From Gnetum montanum (Eukaryota; Streptophyta; Gnetopsida; Gnetales; Gnetaceae), in NCBI GenBank assembly GCA_015680685.1, contig MNCI01035869.1, positions 249,751-313,750 on the forward strand: DNA of 64,000 bases, written 5' to 3'. This document shows positions 13,131 through 22,520 of this stretch, one piece after another (within the stretch, counting starts at the first letter, position 1; each line of letters begins with the position of its first letter). The notes under the pieces are model-generated. The model was not told the DNA's origin and did no database searches. It saw only the letters and a program-made list of their open reading frames with translations. Made by a program: the position numbers and the translations under genes.

Positions 13131-13674
13131 TACCGTAATCGACTGGATCAAGGTAGGCCATCTTCCTAGGAAACTATCTGACTCTGGGAGTTCCCTAATC
13201 TATCTACAAATCGCCAGGAATGAACCACATAAGGCTCTTATTGACTCAAGTTCCAGAGTCAACTTAATATCATGAAAAATGTATCAAGCCTAGAACTTGC
13301 CCCAACTTAAGAAGAGCAACATCCAACTGGAACTAGTAGACCAGTCCATCACCATTCCCTTGGGATTGGTGGAGGACATTGTTACCATTGTGTGTGGTTG
13401 GTCTTACCTAGCTGATTTCCTAATGATAGAAGTTAATAATGACAAAGGGGAATTCCAAATTATAATGGGAAGACCATGGCTAAGTATAATAGATGCACAC
13501 CTAGGGATCCGTGATCTTTCCTTGGAGATATCTAAGGTAAATAGCTATGGAAAGATCGAGAAGAAGAAAGTTCCTTGCATCACATATAGTGATTCATCAG
13601 GTGATGACATGGAGGAATGCACAACATCTCCTCCATGCAACAGATGTGCCATTGATATTGTGAGACAAAGATGA
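13131..13674 (+). pseudogene. E4 aspartic protease
   Basis: This follows gag in the same frame. The active-site region reads KALIDSSSRVNLIS, where the usual Asp-Ser/Thr-Gly is Asp-Ser-Ser, so the catalytic glycine is lost. Downstream are IPLGLVEDIVTIVCGWSYLA, the flap-region VNNDKGEFQIIMGRPWLSII and DAHLGIRDLSLEISK, as expected for Athila protease. A TGA interrupts just after the active-site region and a TAG follows soon after. The open part ends at a TGA near 13674, and no RT follows. Confidence 0.87.
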
Positions 13675-13980
13675 CTGTATGTAGCAACCACACAACAAGT
13701 AGTAGACACCCCGTGGTTGATAACTACTAGAAAGAGCAAACCAACATGCATGGAACGAACTGAGGAAACAACTCATGTAACAACGAAGGCATAGACACAT
13801 TGGAATATGAGCGTCGCCAACTTCCACCACTTAATCTAAGAACATTAATCGAGAGAAATTGGACACTTCTAAGAAATTCAAACAAATGCTCATTGTTTTG
13901 GATCTCTCCCTTGCAATTTAGTCATGGGGGAGATGGCCACCTATGCTAATCATTTGGGGCCCTCAATTCTTTTTAGTTTT
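13675..13980. other. E4 noncoding sequence after protease, with a polypurine-like motif
   Basis: Coding similarity fades here. The stretch TTTAGTCATGGGGGAGATGG at 13918-13937 resembles the true polypurine tract at 16044-16058. This may mark the pol deletion point or an internal plus-strand priming site. Confidence 0.45.
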
Positions 13981-14079
13981 TATTTTACACGTTTTTGTTT
14001 TTCACATTTTTGTTTTACATGTTTTTGTTTTCCACATTTTTGTTTTACATGTTTTTGTTTTCCACATTTTTGTTTTACA
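13981..14079. repeat. 30-bp T-rich tandem repeat running into a gap
   Basis: More than three units with a period of 30 bp, close to TGTTTTACATGTTTTTGTTT followed by TCCACATTTT, run up to the N gap. Units differ at a few sites. The period is a multiple of three, so both strands stay open, but the reading is low-complexity (Phe/Cys/His on plus, Lys/Gln on minus) and is not taken as a protein. Confidence 0.85.
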
Positions 14080-14252
14080 NNNNNNNNNNNNNNNNNNNNN
14101 NNNNNNNNNNNNNNNNNNNNNNNNNNNNNNNNNNNNNNNNNNNNNNNNNNNNNNNNNNNNNNNNNNNNNNNNNNNNNNNNNNNNNNNNNNNNNNNNNNNN
14201 NNNNNNNNNNNNNNNNNNNNNNNNNNNNNNNNNNNNNNNNNNNNNNNNNNNN
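14080..14252. other. Assembly gap (173 N)
   Basis: All bases are N. The left edge is the 30-bp tandem array, so the gap probably holds more of that array. Its true size is unknown. Confidence 0.95.
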
Positions 14253-16047
14253 TGTGTGTGATCCAACCTGTAAGTTTGTCACCCAATAAGTGTTCTTTAT
14301 GATGGTATAAATTGTATTTCTATTGATTGGTAATGTTTGGTTTTTACCTTTAAGTCATGATGTTGATACTAAGGTATGTTTCTTTTGATATGGCAGGCAA
14401 TGAGTTCACTTCATCCATTCATCCACCAGTTTCTATGGTTTCTCTCAGCTTGGAAATGTATAGTCCCTTCTAAATAAGAACTCTAATGAATCGGTGACTG
14501 GGCATTTCTCAAACTAAGGAAGGACTCAAGGATTGAAAAGGGTGTGACTTCAAGGGAACTTGATGCTTTTGTGTTGGCCATTCTCTTGGGTGCTTGGATG
14601 TTTTCTTCTTGAGTTTTCTTATCGCTTCAATGTTACCCAATTATTGGGAAGCTGAGCAATAAAAATAATAATGTCTTTGCATGTTGTGGTTCACATGCAT
14701 AAAAATACAAAACACGAAAAAAACAAAAAAAAGAGAAGAAAGAAAAAAAGAAAAGAAAAGAAAGTGAGAATTCAAAGCACACCCCTTAGACAGAATAATC
14801 ATTTAGGCTACAAGCACTGGTTATGGAACTCAAAATAAAATGTTCTCTCTAACTAAGGACCCTCTGGCTTCCCATTCTCTCCTCCTTGTTGTTTCATCGG
14901 AATGGTGGTGACTCTTTGAAGATGCATTCTTGTTACTTCAAGAGGATGGATTAGCCGAATGCATTAATGAGAAGTCATTGGATGTGGTTGGTTTGAGGCC
15001 AGACTTGGAATGAGATTTGCTAAGTCACATTAATCTTGAAACACACAAGGGGTTGTACACCACCTTGTTCTTGGGATTCCATTCCATTCTCTTCTCTCCA
15101 TCCTTATCTCCATTGTTCACCTCATTGTCGGTTGTATCATTAGTGTATATTTTTGTTGACGCATTATTTTCTTTTTGGTAAATTCTTGTGGTTGAGACTT
15201 TAACTCTTTTTCCAAAGGACATTCCCAGAGCCTACAGACTCTTTGAATGTGGATTTGTCAGGGCATTAAGGGAATGAGCCTGCTTTGGGGAGGACCCACT
15301 AACATTCCTATTTGGTGCACTAGTTAACTTATTTTCCCTAACATTTTTGCAATCCATTTTATTTTGTTCATTTCCATCTTGAAATCCATTTCATCGATGT
15401 CATAGTTGTCCCTTTTTATCTATCTTTCTTATTCCTTTTCTTTCTCCATTCTAACACTATCGGAGGTTCACGATTAGTCATGGAGGTATAGGGCCCAATT
15501 TTTTTGATTTTCTCCTAGCCCAGATTTTTTTTATTCTTTCCTAACCCCTACACCTTCAGTAGTCACCAATATTATATCTCCAAATCCGTATCAGCCATAC
15601 CACAACCTAGCCAATAGACCTTACACCGAAGCAAGGTATTACTTACATGATGATTCATTTACCCTTGCTAATATAAGATTGTGTTGTGTGTGCAGATGAC
15701 AATCATACAACAACGGAAGGGATCTAGAAGGAACACTTGAAATGGAGTAGTGCTGAAGCAGCTATGCAAGGAGCAAGATCGATGGCACACTTACGGATGG
15801 ACAACGAAAGGCGCAATCTTGGCGTTGGCAGCAGCAACACTTCTTTCTCTCTGTCTCTTTCTTAGCTGCCAAATGAGGCCTGATGTTAATGTAATAAGGT
15901 GTTCACCCTTATTGTCATGAACACCAGTTTTGTTGTGTCTTGTAATGATGATCCGTTCACATGTCATCCCATTAGTTCCATTTGAGTCAATAATCCCATA
16001 CCTTCTCGATATTATTGTAAGGAACTCAAGGACGAGTTTTCATTTAG
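14253..16047 (+). other. E4 3' noncoding region, homologous to E1 post-pol DNA
   Basis: No domain is recognisable. From about 14660 to 14970 the sequence matches the minus strand of E1 around 55050-54700. Shared words include AATGTCTTTGCATG, a C(A/C)CCTTAGACA stretch and TCGRAATGGTG. This places E4 in the E1 family and shows that its 3' part was kept while pol was lost. An A-rich AG tract lies at 14690-14770. A polypurine-like TAGTCATGGAGGTATAGGG is at 15475-15493. A CAG followed by ATG near 15696 could be an acceptor but leads to only 14 codons. Confidence 0.6.
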
Positions 16048-16058
16048 TCATGGGGGTA
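16048..16058 (+). other. E4 polypurine tract
   Basis: TCATGGGGGTA ends directly at the 3' LTR start TGATGGGACA. The same sequence is the E1 tract on the other strand at 3662-3672. Confidence 0.82.
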
Positions 16059-16949
16059 TGATGGGACACGATATCGCATGGGCCATGATATTGCGTACAC
16101 AATATCACTGCCATCGCGTACATGATATCGCATCTTCCCCCGCGATATCGCATCTTCCCCCGCGATATCGCATCTTCCCCTGCGATATCGCGTACGTGAT
16201 ATCATGGTGCACCGTCATATCTATAAATAAGAGGCGGATCTCCCTTGTTTCCTCATCCTGGGCTAGATAGTAGAGAAACTCAAGTAGATTGATCACTCTA
16301 GAGATAGAATATTTTCCATGTGCCCACAGTAGGAGTCCTAAAGTGAACGGATCTTTATTCGAGCAAACATTGTACCTGAACACAAGTTTGTGTACGACAA
16401 TAAAGAAAAGCTTCTTGGATAAACCTTGCAGTGCATGGAATAGGTTAATTAGGATTTTATTTATTGTTATTCATTATTCATTATTTACATGCTTTATTAG
16501 TTATTAAATCTTTCTCAACCCTTCTCTCCTAGTTAAGTGTCTTAGTACGACCGCTTCGAGCACATGCGTTACGCGTGGTGATCCTAGCAATGACTAGCAT
16601 TTGGTAACCATGGTTGCATTGGTTCAGAGTGTGTACGGTAAGTAGAAACGGATGCTGATGCTAGGTTAATTCAGACTTAGTTAGTTAGTTAGAGTTAGTT
16701 AGTTAATCTCTTCAACCCTTCACCTCAATAGCATAGGAGATAAAATCGAAAAAGACATAAAAATCATATACCTTGGACTTACTTAACCATACACCGTGAC
16801 AACTACAAGTAAGTCTAAGAAGACAACGAATAATTAACCTTAAGTGTTCCATGAGGTGTGCAGGCACTTAATCTATGGAGTTCAACCGGATCACGCATGT
16901 TACGCTCGTATTCGTATGGTTGAGTGTAGGGGTACCTCGCCACTCATCA
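16059..16949 (+). repeat. E4 3' LTR with expanded U3 palindrome array
   Basis: Matches 9615-10459 but is 46 bp longer. Much of the extra length is a tandem array of a 20-bp unit, (C)GCGATATCGCATCTTCCCC, at 16121-16180 (three units), followed by one more palindrome. TATAAATA is at 16222-16229. The end ACTCATCA abuts ATGAT, the target duplication. Confidence 0.93.
16121..16180 (+). repeat. 20-bp GATATC palindrome tandem repeat in E4 U3
   Basis: Three units of 20 bp, each with the palindrome GCGATATCGC (the first unit decayed to ATGATATCGC) plus CATCTTCCCC. The 5' LTR has fewer regular units. The array changed copy number after insertion, or by template slippage during reverse transcription. 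Confidence 0.85.
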
Positions 16950-17310
16950 ATGATGATGAAGCTATATCCTATAGAATACTTAGGTATTATAGGTCCAATG
17001 ATATCCAACCCCCATCATCAGTCGGTGGTACATGTATAAGGTTGCTATGTCATTGGCACATGTCATGGTGCTTAACCTTGTGTAGGCAGTCACTTTTCAT
17101 ATAAGGCCAATATTAGCCTAACTGTCTAATCTTTGCAGCCACAGCCCTGGGTCCTATATGTCCCTCACAAATACCCTTGTGAACCTACTCTAGGACTATT
17201 TTGGCTTTGTTTTTATGCAAGCACCTTAACAATACACCATCGTAGGACCATTTACATAATGTGTTATCACCTACGATGACATACTGCTTTGATCGTTTGC
17301 ATACATTGTC
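16950..17310 (-). pseudogene. E2 integrase, N-terminal half
   Basis: This is the zinc-binding and early core region. It reads GVLLRCLHKNKAK, then VHKGICEGHIGPRAVAAKIR and DMCQ for the HHCC domain, then WGLDIIGPIIPKYSIGYSF, which carries the first catalytic Asp. E4 interrupts directly after that. E3 has the same blocks uninterrupted at 32500-31962. One TAG lies in the zinc region. Confidence 0.83.
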
Positions 17311-17500
17311 CTTTTAAGTAGTAGTTAGGCTTTGTGAGGATTCACCATGCATAAGGTAAAATTTGATATCATCATACCACTCCCTACTGAGAGTAGTATG
17401 AATTATAGCCATAAAGGTATCTTCATTGCTCTGCGTGATGAGAATAGCATAGTCCATGGTTAAGGTGGGTAGCTTACTAAACACATTTGGCATCACACTG
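17311..17500 (-). pseudogene. E2 linker between archaeal-type RNase H and integrase
   Basis: An open minus-strand stretch reads on into integrase and is rich in Thr, Ser and hydrophobic residues, including TTLSREWYDDIKFYLMHGE. The E3 homologue lies at 32590-32700. This is a normal linker position in Tat pol. No catalytic motif is seen. Confidence 0.55.
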
Positions 17501-17985
17501 AGGGCTAACATTGCAATTGCATCAGCTATGGCATTTTCATTTTGAGGTATGTGTTGGATATCAATGTCTATAAGTTGTTGTAATAGTTAATTCCCTAGGT
17601 TGCAGTAAGATTGTAAGTGTTTGGCTTTACATGCGTAGACCTTAGTTACTTAGTTAACCACAAGTTGTGAATCACCTTTGATCATTAATCATTTGATTCC
17701 TAGGTCATGAACTACCATCATCCCTTGAATAAATCCTCATACTTTGCTATGTTGTTGGTACATGGAAACTCAAAAGGTAGATGAAGGATCAAATTTTATC
17801 ATATGGGAATGTTACAATGGCAGTGAAACTAGCCCCACGTGTAGTTGAAGCTCCCTCAAAGTGCATGACCACCTTATATCCCTCAACCACTTGGCTAATA
17901 ATGTGGACATGTTCATTGGGAAACTTAGGATCTATGGCTATATGGTCATCAATAGGTGAAATAGTGAGTTGTATGGCTATAGCTT
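17501..17985 (-). pseudogene. E2 second (archaeal-type) RNase H
   Basis: The minus strand reads HFEGASTTRGASFTAIVTFP, matching the FDGAS-x-x-x-GG start of the extra RNase H found in Tat elements. Here the first catalytic Asp is Glu. A frame break follows near 17780. The segment before it, ISPIDDHIAIDPKFPNEHV, matches E3 VTSPVDDQTTIEPEFLDEHV. Its place between the first RNase H and integrase is diagnostic of the Tat branch. Confidence 0.75.
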
Positions 17986-18489
17986 AACCTTTCATTAAGG
18001 ATTGTAATGAAGCTCAAACTCCACAATTATGGCTTTCCATTAGGCTATACAGCTACTTTTATAGATATTGGTCGTTATGGATTTTAGCACATTATCTTTG
18101 CAAATGACATTGACTTGGCTCTTGAAGAGGTAATATCTCACTTCTTTAATGAGAAGACTAGTGCTAGATAATACTTCTCCACTTTAATGTATCAAGTCTC
18201 GTTAGCAACTAATGCATGGCTAAGATAGTACATTGACATTTCTACTCCATCATCAAGCTTCTAACAAAGTAGAAAGGTAATGGACATGTGGGAGATAGCA
18301 AAGTAGATATAAAATAGTTTACCCTCTTATGGAGGATAGACTGTCAGTAGTTGTGCTAACTCTTGCTTAAGGTTTTCAAAGGCCTCTTAGCATTGAGTCA
18401 TCCACTCATAGTGAATCCCTTTCTTAAGTAAGTGTTACATGGGTTGTAACTTATCCGTAAGCCTAGCGATAAACCTATGAATAAATTGT
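17986..18489 (-). pseudogene. E2 first RNase H and RT connection
   Basis: This follows RT on the minus strand. Blocks include FIHRFIARLTDKLQPM, the YEWMTQC*EAFENLKQELAQ connection and YYLSHALVANETWYIKVEKYYLALVFSLKK, the RNase H alpha-helix region in which the catalytic Glu is usual. Several stops interrupt it. Confidence 0.7.
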
Positions 18490-19620
18490 AATATACCTTG
18501 TAATCCTCAAATCTCCTTAAGGTTGGTAGGCACTACTAATTTTGATATAGCCTTAACCTTAACAAGATCAACACATATCCCTGCTTCAGATACTAAAAAG
18601 CCAAGCATCTTATCAGTCTTGACACTAAAGACACACTTCTTGGGATTAAGCCTAAGCTTGTACTTGAGGCACCATGTAAGCACAAGATCTAGGTCATTAG
18701 CATGGTCACTAGTCACTTTGGACTTAACAGCTATATCATCTACATAATCATTGAGCAAACCTAGCATGTAATCACTAAATATGAGGTTCATGACTCATTG
18801 ATAAGTTACTCTTGTGTTCTTAAGGCTAAAGGGCATCATAGTATAGCAAAAGGTACCCCAAGGAGTTATCAATGTTGTGCTAAGTTGGTGCTCTGGGTTG
18901 ATCCTAATTTGGTTGTATCCCGAGAATCCATCCATAAAGGACAATAAGGCATGTTTGGCTATAGTATTAATCAGTTGATAAATACTAGGTAGAGGGAAGC
19001 CATCCTTGATAGTTGCTTTATTTAGGTCTCAGAAATTGATGCAAATACAAATACTCCTATTTTTCTTAGGGACTACCACTATGCTAGACATCCATTCTAC
19101 GTAGTTAATAGCTTGGATGAAGCCTACTTGATAGAGTTTTGAGATCTCATCACAAACTACTAAGGCCAAATCATGTCTAAGCTTGTGCACTTTTTGCTTA
19201 ATTGGTTTAATGCTAGGGTCTAGTATGATGTTGTGCTAGACTAAAAATTGGTCTAGACCTGACATATCTTCATATGACAAGAAGAAAACCTTGCTATTGT
19301 CTTGTATTCTTTGGTGATGTCTTGAGCCTATTGAGGTTCTAGTGAGGAACTTAGTTTAAGGATTTTCTCCTCACCACTATGTGTCGTGATAGGAACATCA
19401 ACTAGAAATTATTTAGTTATGTCACTAGCCTCAAGGTCAAGCATTTTAACTAGGTTTTCAAGCCATTCTAGAAGCATCTCAATAGAGGTTGTGTAACTGA
19501 CAAGACTCCCAGGCTCAAGATCTAGACAATTAGTGTTAATATACCTTTCAACATCACCGTGGGGTCCATGTAGTTACAAAGGTAAATAGATATTCTTCTA
19601 GGTATTCATACTTTAATTTT
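18490..19620 (-). pseudogene. E2 reverse transcriptase
   Basis: The minus strand carries, in order, an acidic N-terminal leader, VCDEISKLYQVGFIQAINY, VVVPKKNRSICICINF, FPLPSIYQLINTIA, LLSFMDGFSGYNQIRINPEH, PWGTFCYTMMPFSLKN, the catalytic NDYVDDIAVKSK (18507-18791 open) and CLKYKLRLNPKKCVFSVKT. Palm, YVDD box and primer-grip spacing fit Ty3/gypsy RT. A TAA and a TAG interrupt the N-terminal half, so it is inactive, but the YVDD residues remain. Confidence 0.9.
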
Positions 19621-19849
19621 TCATGTCAACCAAAAGCATATCAAGTGGCACTTAAGTAAAAGTGAATAAACAATGCTAAAATGCTATAAAATTATGCAAA
19701 TGCACGCTATTCTAATGTAGACAAGGTCATCCAAGGCTATAAAAGTAAGTAAAAAAAGTAAAATAAGGGTCAAATAAAGGTCAAACAAGGGGAAGTATGA
19801 GAAATAAGGGTACACATGGTCAAAAAATGTTATGGTTTTGCCAATTTTA
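19621..19849. other. E2 spacer before the RT leader
   Basis: AT-rich with no coding signal. It lies where an Ogre-type intron would end before RT. Confidence 0.35.
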
Positions 19850-20164
19850 GGCCTTAGTGGGCCATGATGCCAATTTAAGGCCATAGCGGGCCATGGTCAC
19901 ATGGTGTCAAATAGTGGTTAGGGAAGGTTAAACCCCACCATTGAATATAAATTAAAGGCTAAATAGGATCATACAAGGCTATAATAAGTATAAACATAAT
20001 GAAATATAAGCATTATCGAGGCTAAACAAGGTCAACAAGGCATAATAAATCATGACATGATAAGAAAAGGTTAAACAAGACACAGTGGAACACATGTGGT
20101 GAATCTTGGTCAAAACATGGTTAAAAAGGGGTTAGTTTCTGCTAGTTTTAGGCCTTAGGAGGCC
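19850..20164. repeat. GGYC-N6-GRCC dyad repeats, E2 RT-side cluster
   Basis: Perfect dyads occur at 19850-19863 (GGCC-TTAGTG-GGCC), 19879-19892 (GGCC-ATAGCG-GGCC) and 20151-20164 (GGCC-TTAGGA-GGCC), each in the context TTTTAGGCC or TTTAAGGCC. This cluster lies between RT and the start of the antisense gene. Confidence 0.8.
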
Positions 20165-20284
20165 ATGGCTTAAGGTTACAATGCTAATAGGCTAGTTTGG
20201 GCATCAATTAGGGCTATTTCTAGGATTTTTGGACTAAAAAAACAAGGGGTTTAGAGCTTCCACATTGGACACCCCCTCTCCCAA

Positions 20285-20325
20285 CCCCGCCCCCCCACCC
20301 CCCCCCCCCCCCCCCCCCCCCCCCT
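20285..20325. repeat. Poly-C tract
   Basis: A C-rich run of about 40 bases with few interruptions. A long forward frame crosses it only because poly-Pro has no stops. It is not coding evidence. Confidence 0.9.
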
Positions 20326-20329
20326 TCCC

Positions 20330-22520
20330 CTTTGTTTCCATGATGGCCAGCATGGAAGGGGTGACCACTAACATGGAAAAAACATCTAGGCAGTTTCCTA
20401 GGATTTATTACGCTAATTTTTTACTACTAGTGGTTTGTATGTTAGTGTTTTTGCCTAGGGAATGTCATAGGCTACTTGGACACTTGTTTCAACCTCTGGG
20501 ATCCCCTTTTAAGCCTAAAAGTTTCTTCCACATTGATTCCATGCTAGCTAGCATGGAGACCAAGGAAAACATGTTCCATTGCATTCAAAGCATTGAAATT
20601 GGTGTTCCAAGACCTTCCCAAGGTAGCGTAGGACTAGATTTGTTAAAATTGATCATTTTGAAGATCAAGAAAGGCCAAAATGTAAGTCTTGAAGTCACAC
20701 CCCTTGGCTCTACACTGGCTAACATGAAGGGAAGGGAGTTTAGAATAGATGATGTAAATATAAGCCAAAATAGGATTAAACAAGGTTACATGGGCAACTA
20801 GAACCAAGATCTTGCAATTGTGCATCCCTTAGTTGCATTTTAAGGTCATTTTGAATGGGCTTTGAGGGTTAAATCAAGCCTTAGGTAGTCTCCACACTAG
20901 ATCCATGCTTACTAGAGTGGAGCCAACATGGAGTAGAGGGGATGACCTTATTTTTGATCTTTGGATGGTCTAGGGTGCAAATCAACCAGGTTTCTAGGCC
21001 CCTAGGGTTACAAATTATGATTTTCCAAGTTTTTGATCAATTTTAGTCATGTTTGAAGGTTTTTTGAGGCCATACAAGGTTACATCCCTCTTGATCCATG
21101 TTTGGGGGGGAAGAGGAGGTTGTTCCAGCATGGAGGATTAGAGTTGATGAGATTTAAGAGTTAAAATGAGGTCAAACAAGTGCAATCTTGAGGATATGAG
21201 GTTTTAGGCTTCCCTAGTGTAGGTACTTGATCTCCTAGAGTGTCAATTTATTATCTAAGGAGAAAAGGCATCTCTTCCATGTTGGCCAGCATGGAAGAGC
21301 CATAGATCCTAGATCTAAATAAATTTGGATAATAACTGACCATCTTAAAACCACATATTCTCCCACAGAGGTTTTGAGTGGATTTATGACTTACCTCTGT
21401 GGTTCCATGCAGGCCAATGTGGAACTAGCTTGAAAGACCTTAGGCGGTTGATTTTTGGTAATATTTGATCATTTTAAGGAAGTCTAGTGACTCTTGAAAA
21501 TACTAGTAGGGTTATAGGATAAGTATAAGGTAATTTGACGATACTCTGGTGCATCTATGATCTCCCATGGACCTTCCTAGCTACATTCACATTAGTTAGC
21601 ATGGAGGAGAGGGGTGTCTAGCATGGAGGCCAAGAAACTCATGAAAAATGATCTTTTTGACAAGTTTCAACTGCAAAAGCCTTTGAGAAGGTTGGGTTAT
21701 CAATAGAAGTACATTTGGAGGAAAATCTTGAGAATTTTAGCTATCCCCCTTTCCATCCATGCTAGCTCCATGCTAGCCAATGTGAATAGGATCTCCTCCC
21801 AACATGGATGAACTTGAAGTCAAGTTATGGGACACTTTTAATAAGTTTTGATAGGGTTTCAAAGCTACCAAGGCTATAGAGGATTGAGGGTGACAATTCA
21901 ATGTTGAAATCGATCAGTTTGAAGGCTCCTAGGTGTCTATGTAGTCATTCCCCCTTTTCTCCATGCTAGGAAGGGTGGCGCCAACATGGAAGGAAGGGAG
22001 ATTATGACTTTTTGCTATTTTTGATTAGCTTTGTAACATTTGAGGACTCTAAGAGACTCTAGTAGGGTCTAGAGGTCAGTAGGGTAGGACATTGATTAAT
22101 TTTTGTCTATAGAGAAGGTTATACTGCACATCCATCGACACTGGCCAATGTGGAGAGGAAGGTTTACTAGTGAGGAGAAGCTTCTAGGATGAAAATCAAC
22201 GAAAAATTCTACTACTATCAACTACCAAAGGTGACTAGCAGGGTCCTAGATCATGTGGGCCTACTCTACAGGTCAAATCAAGGTGAAATTAGCACTAGGA
22301 ATAGGTGTTACCCTTCTTGTTCCATGTTGGGCAATGTTGCCCTAGTGCGGAAGCCCAAAATACCAAGTTTTGACTAGATCTTATCCCCTACCAAAGCCTG
22401 AGGTTGGATGAGGTAGGTTATAGCTACTAAAAATGGCAAGAGTGGTTAGTGTGAGGTGTTGTTAAGTGAGGGAGATAAGTATCCATGTTAGCTCCACACT
22501 ACCCAACATGGATACATGGA
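20330..22520. repeat. Dispersed TTCCATGYTRGC palindromes in E2 spacer
   Basis: About a dozen copies of the word TTCCATGCTAGC / GCYARCATGGAA recur every 100-250 bp. Several are back-to-back inverted pairs, such as the perfect 20-bp palindrome at 20538-20557 (TCCATGCTAGCTAGCATGGA) and near-perfect ones at 20337 and 21278. Half-words also occur in the E2 LTRs. The array precedes the antisense gene and may be its promoter region or a silencing target. No coding signal is convincing here. Confidence 0.7.

Larger units (their letters stand above)
9615..16949 (+). mobile_element. E4: non-autonomous Athila-like element (gag-protease only) inserted in E2 integrase
   Basis: This is a plus-strand element of 7335 bp. 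LTRs are 9615-10459 and 16059-16949, both TG...CA. The flanks GTGAT (9610-9614) and ATGAT (16950-16954) form a target duplication with one mismatch. A well-kept primer site follows the 5' LTR and a polypurine tract precedes the 3' LTR. Gag and protease are present, but no RT, RNase H or integrase is visible before noncoding sequence. That noncoding sequence matches the post-pol region of E1, so E4 looks like an E1-family element with pol deleted. It would have needed enzymes in trans. A 173-bp N gap lies inside. Confidence 0.92.

Noticed and set aside
13924-14302. Open frames of up to 121 codons across the N gap
   Set aside because: They are open only because N codons and a 30-bp T-rich repeat contain no stops.
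20265-20801. A 178-codon open frame starting with poly-Pro
   Set aside because: It starts in a poly-C tract and then reads through the TTCCATG palindrome spacer. No homology and no match in E3.
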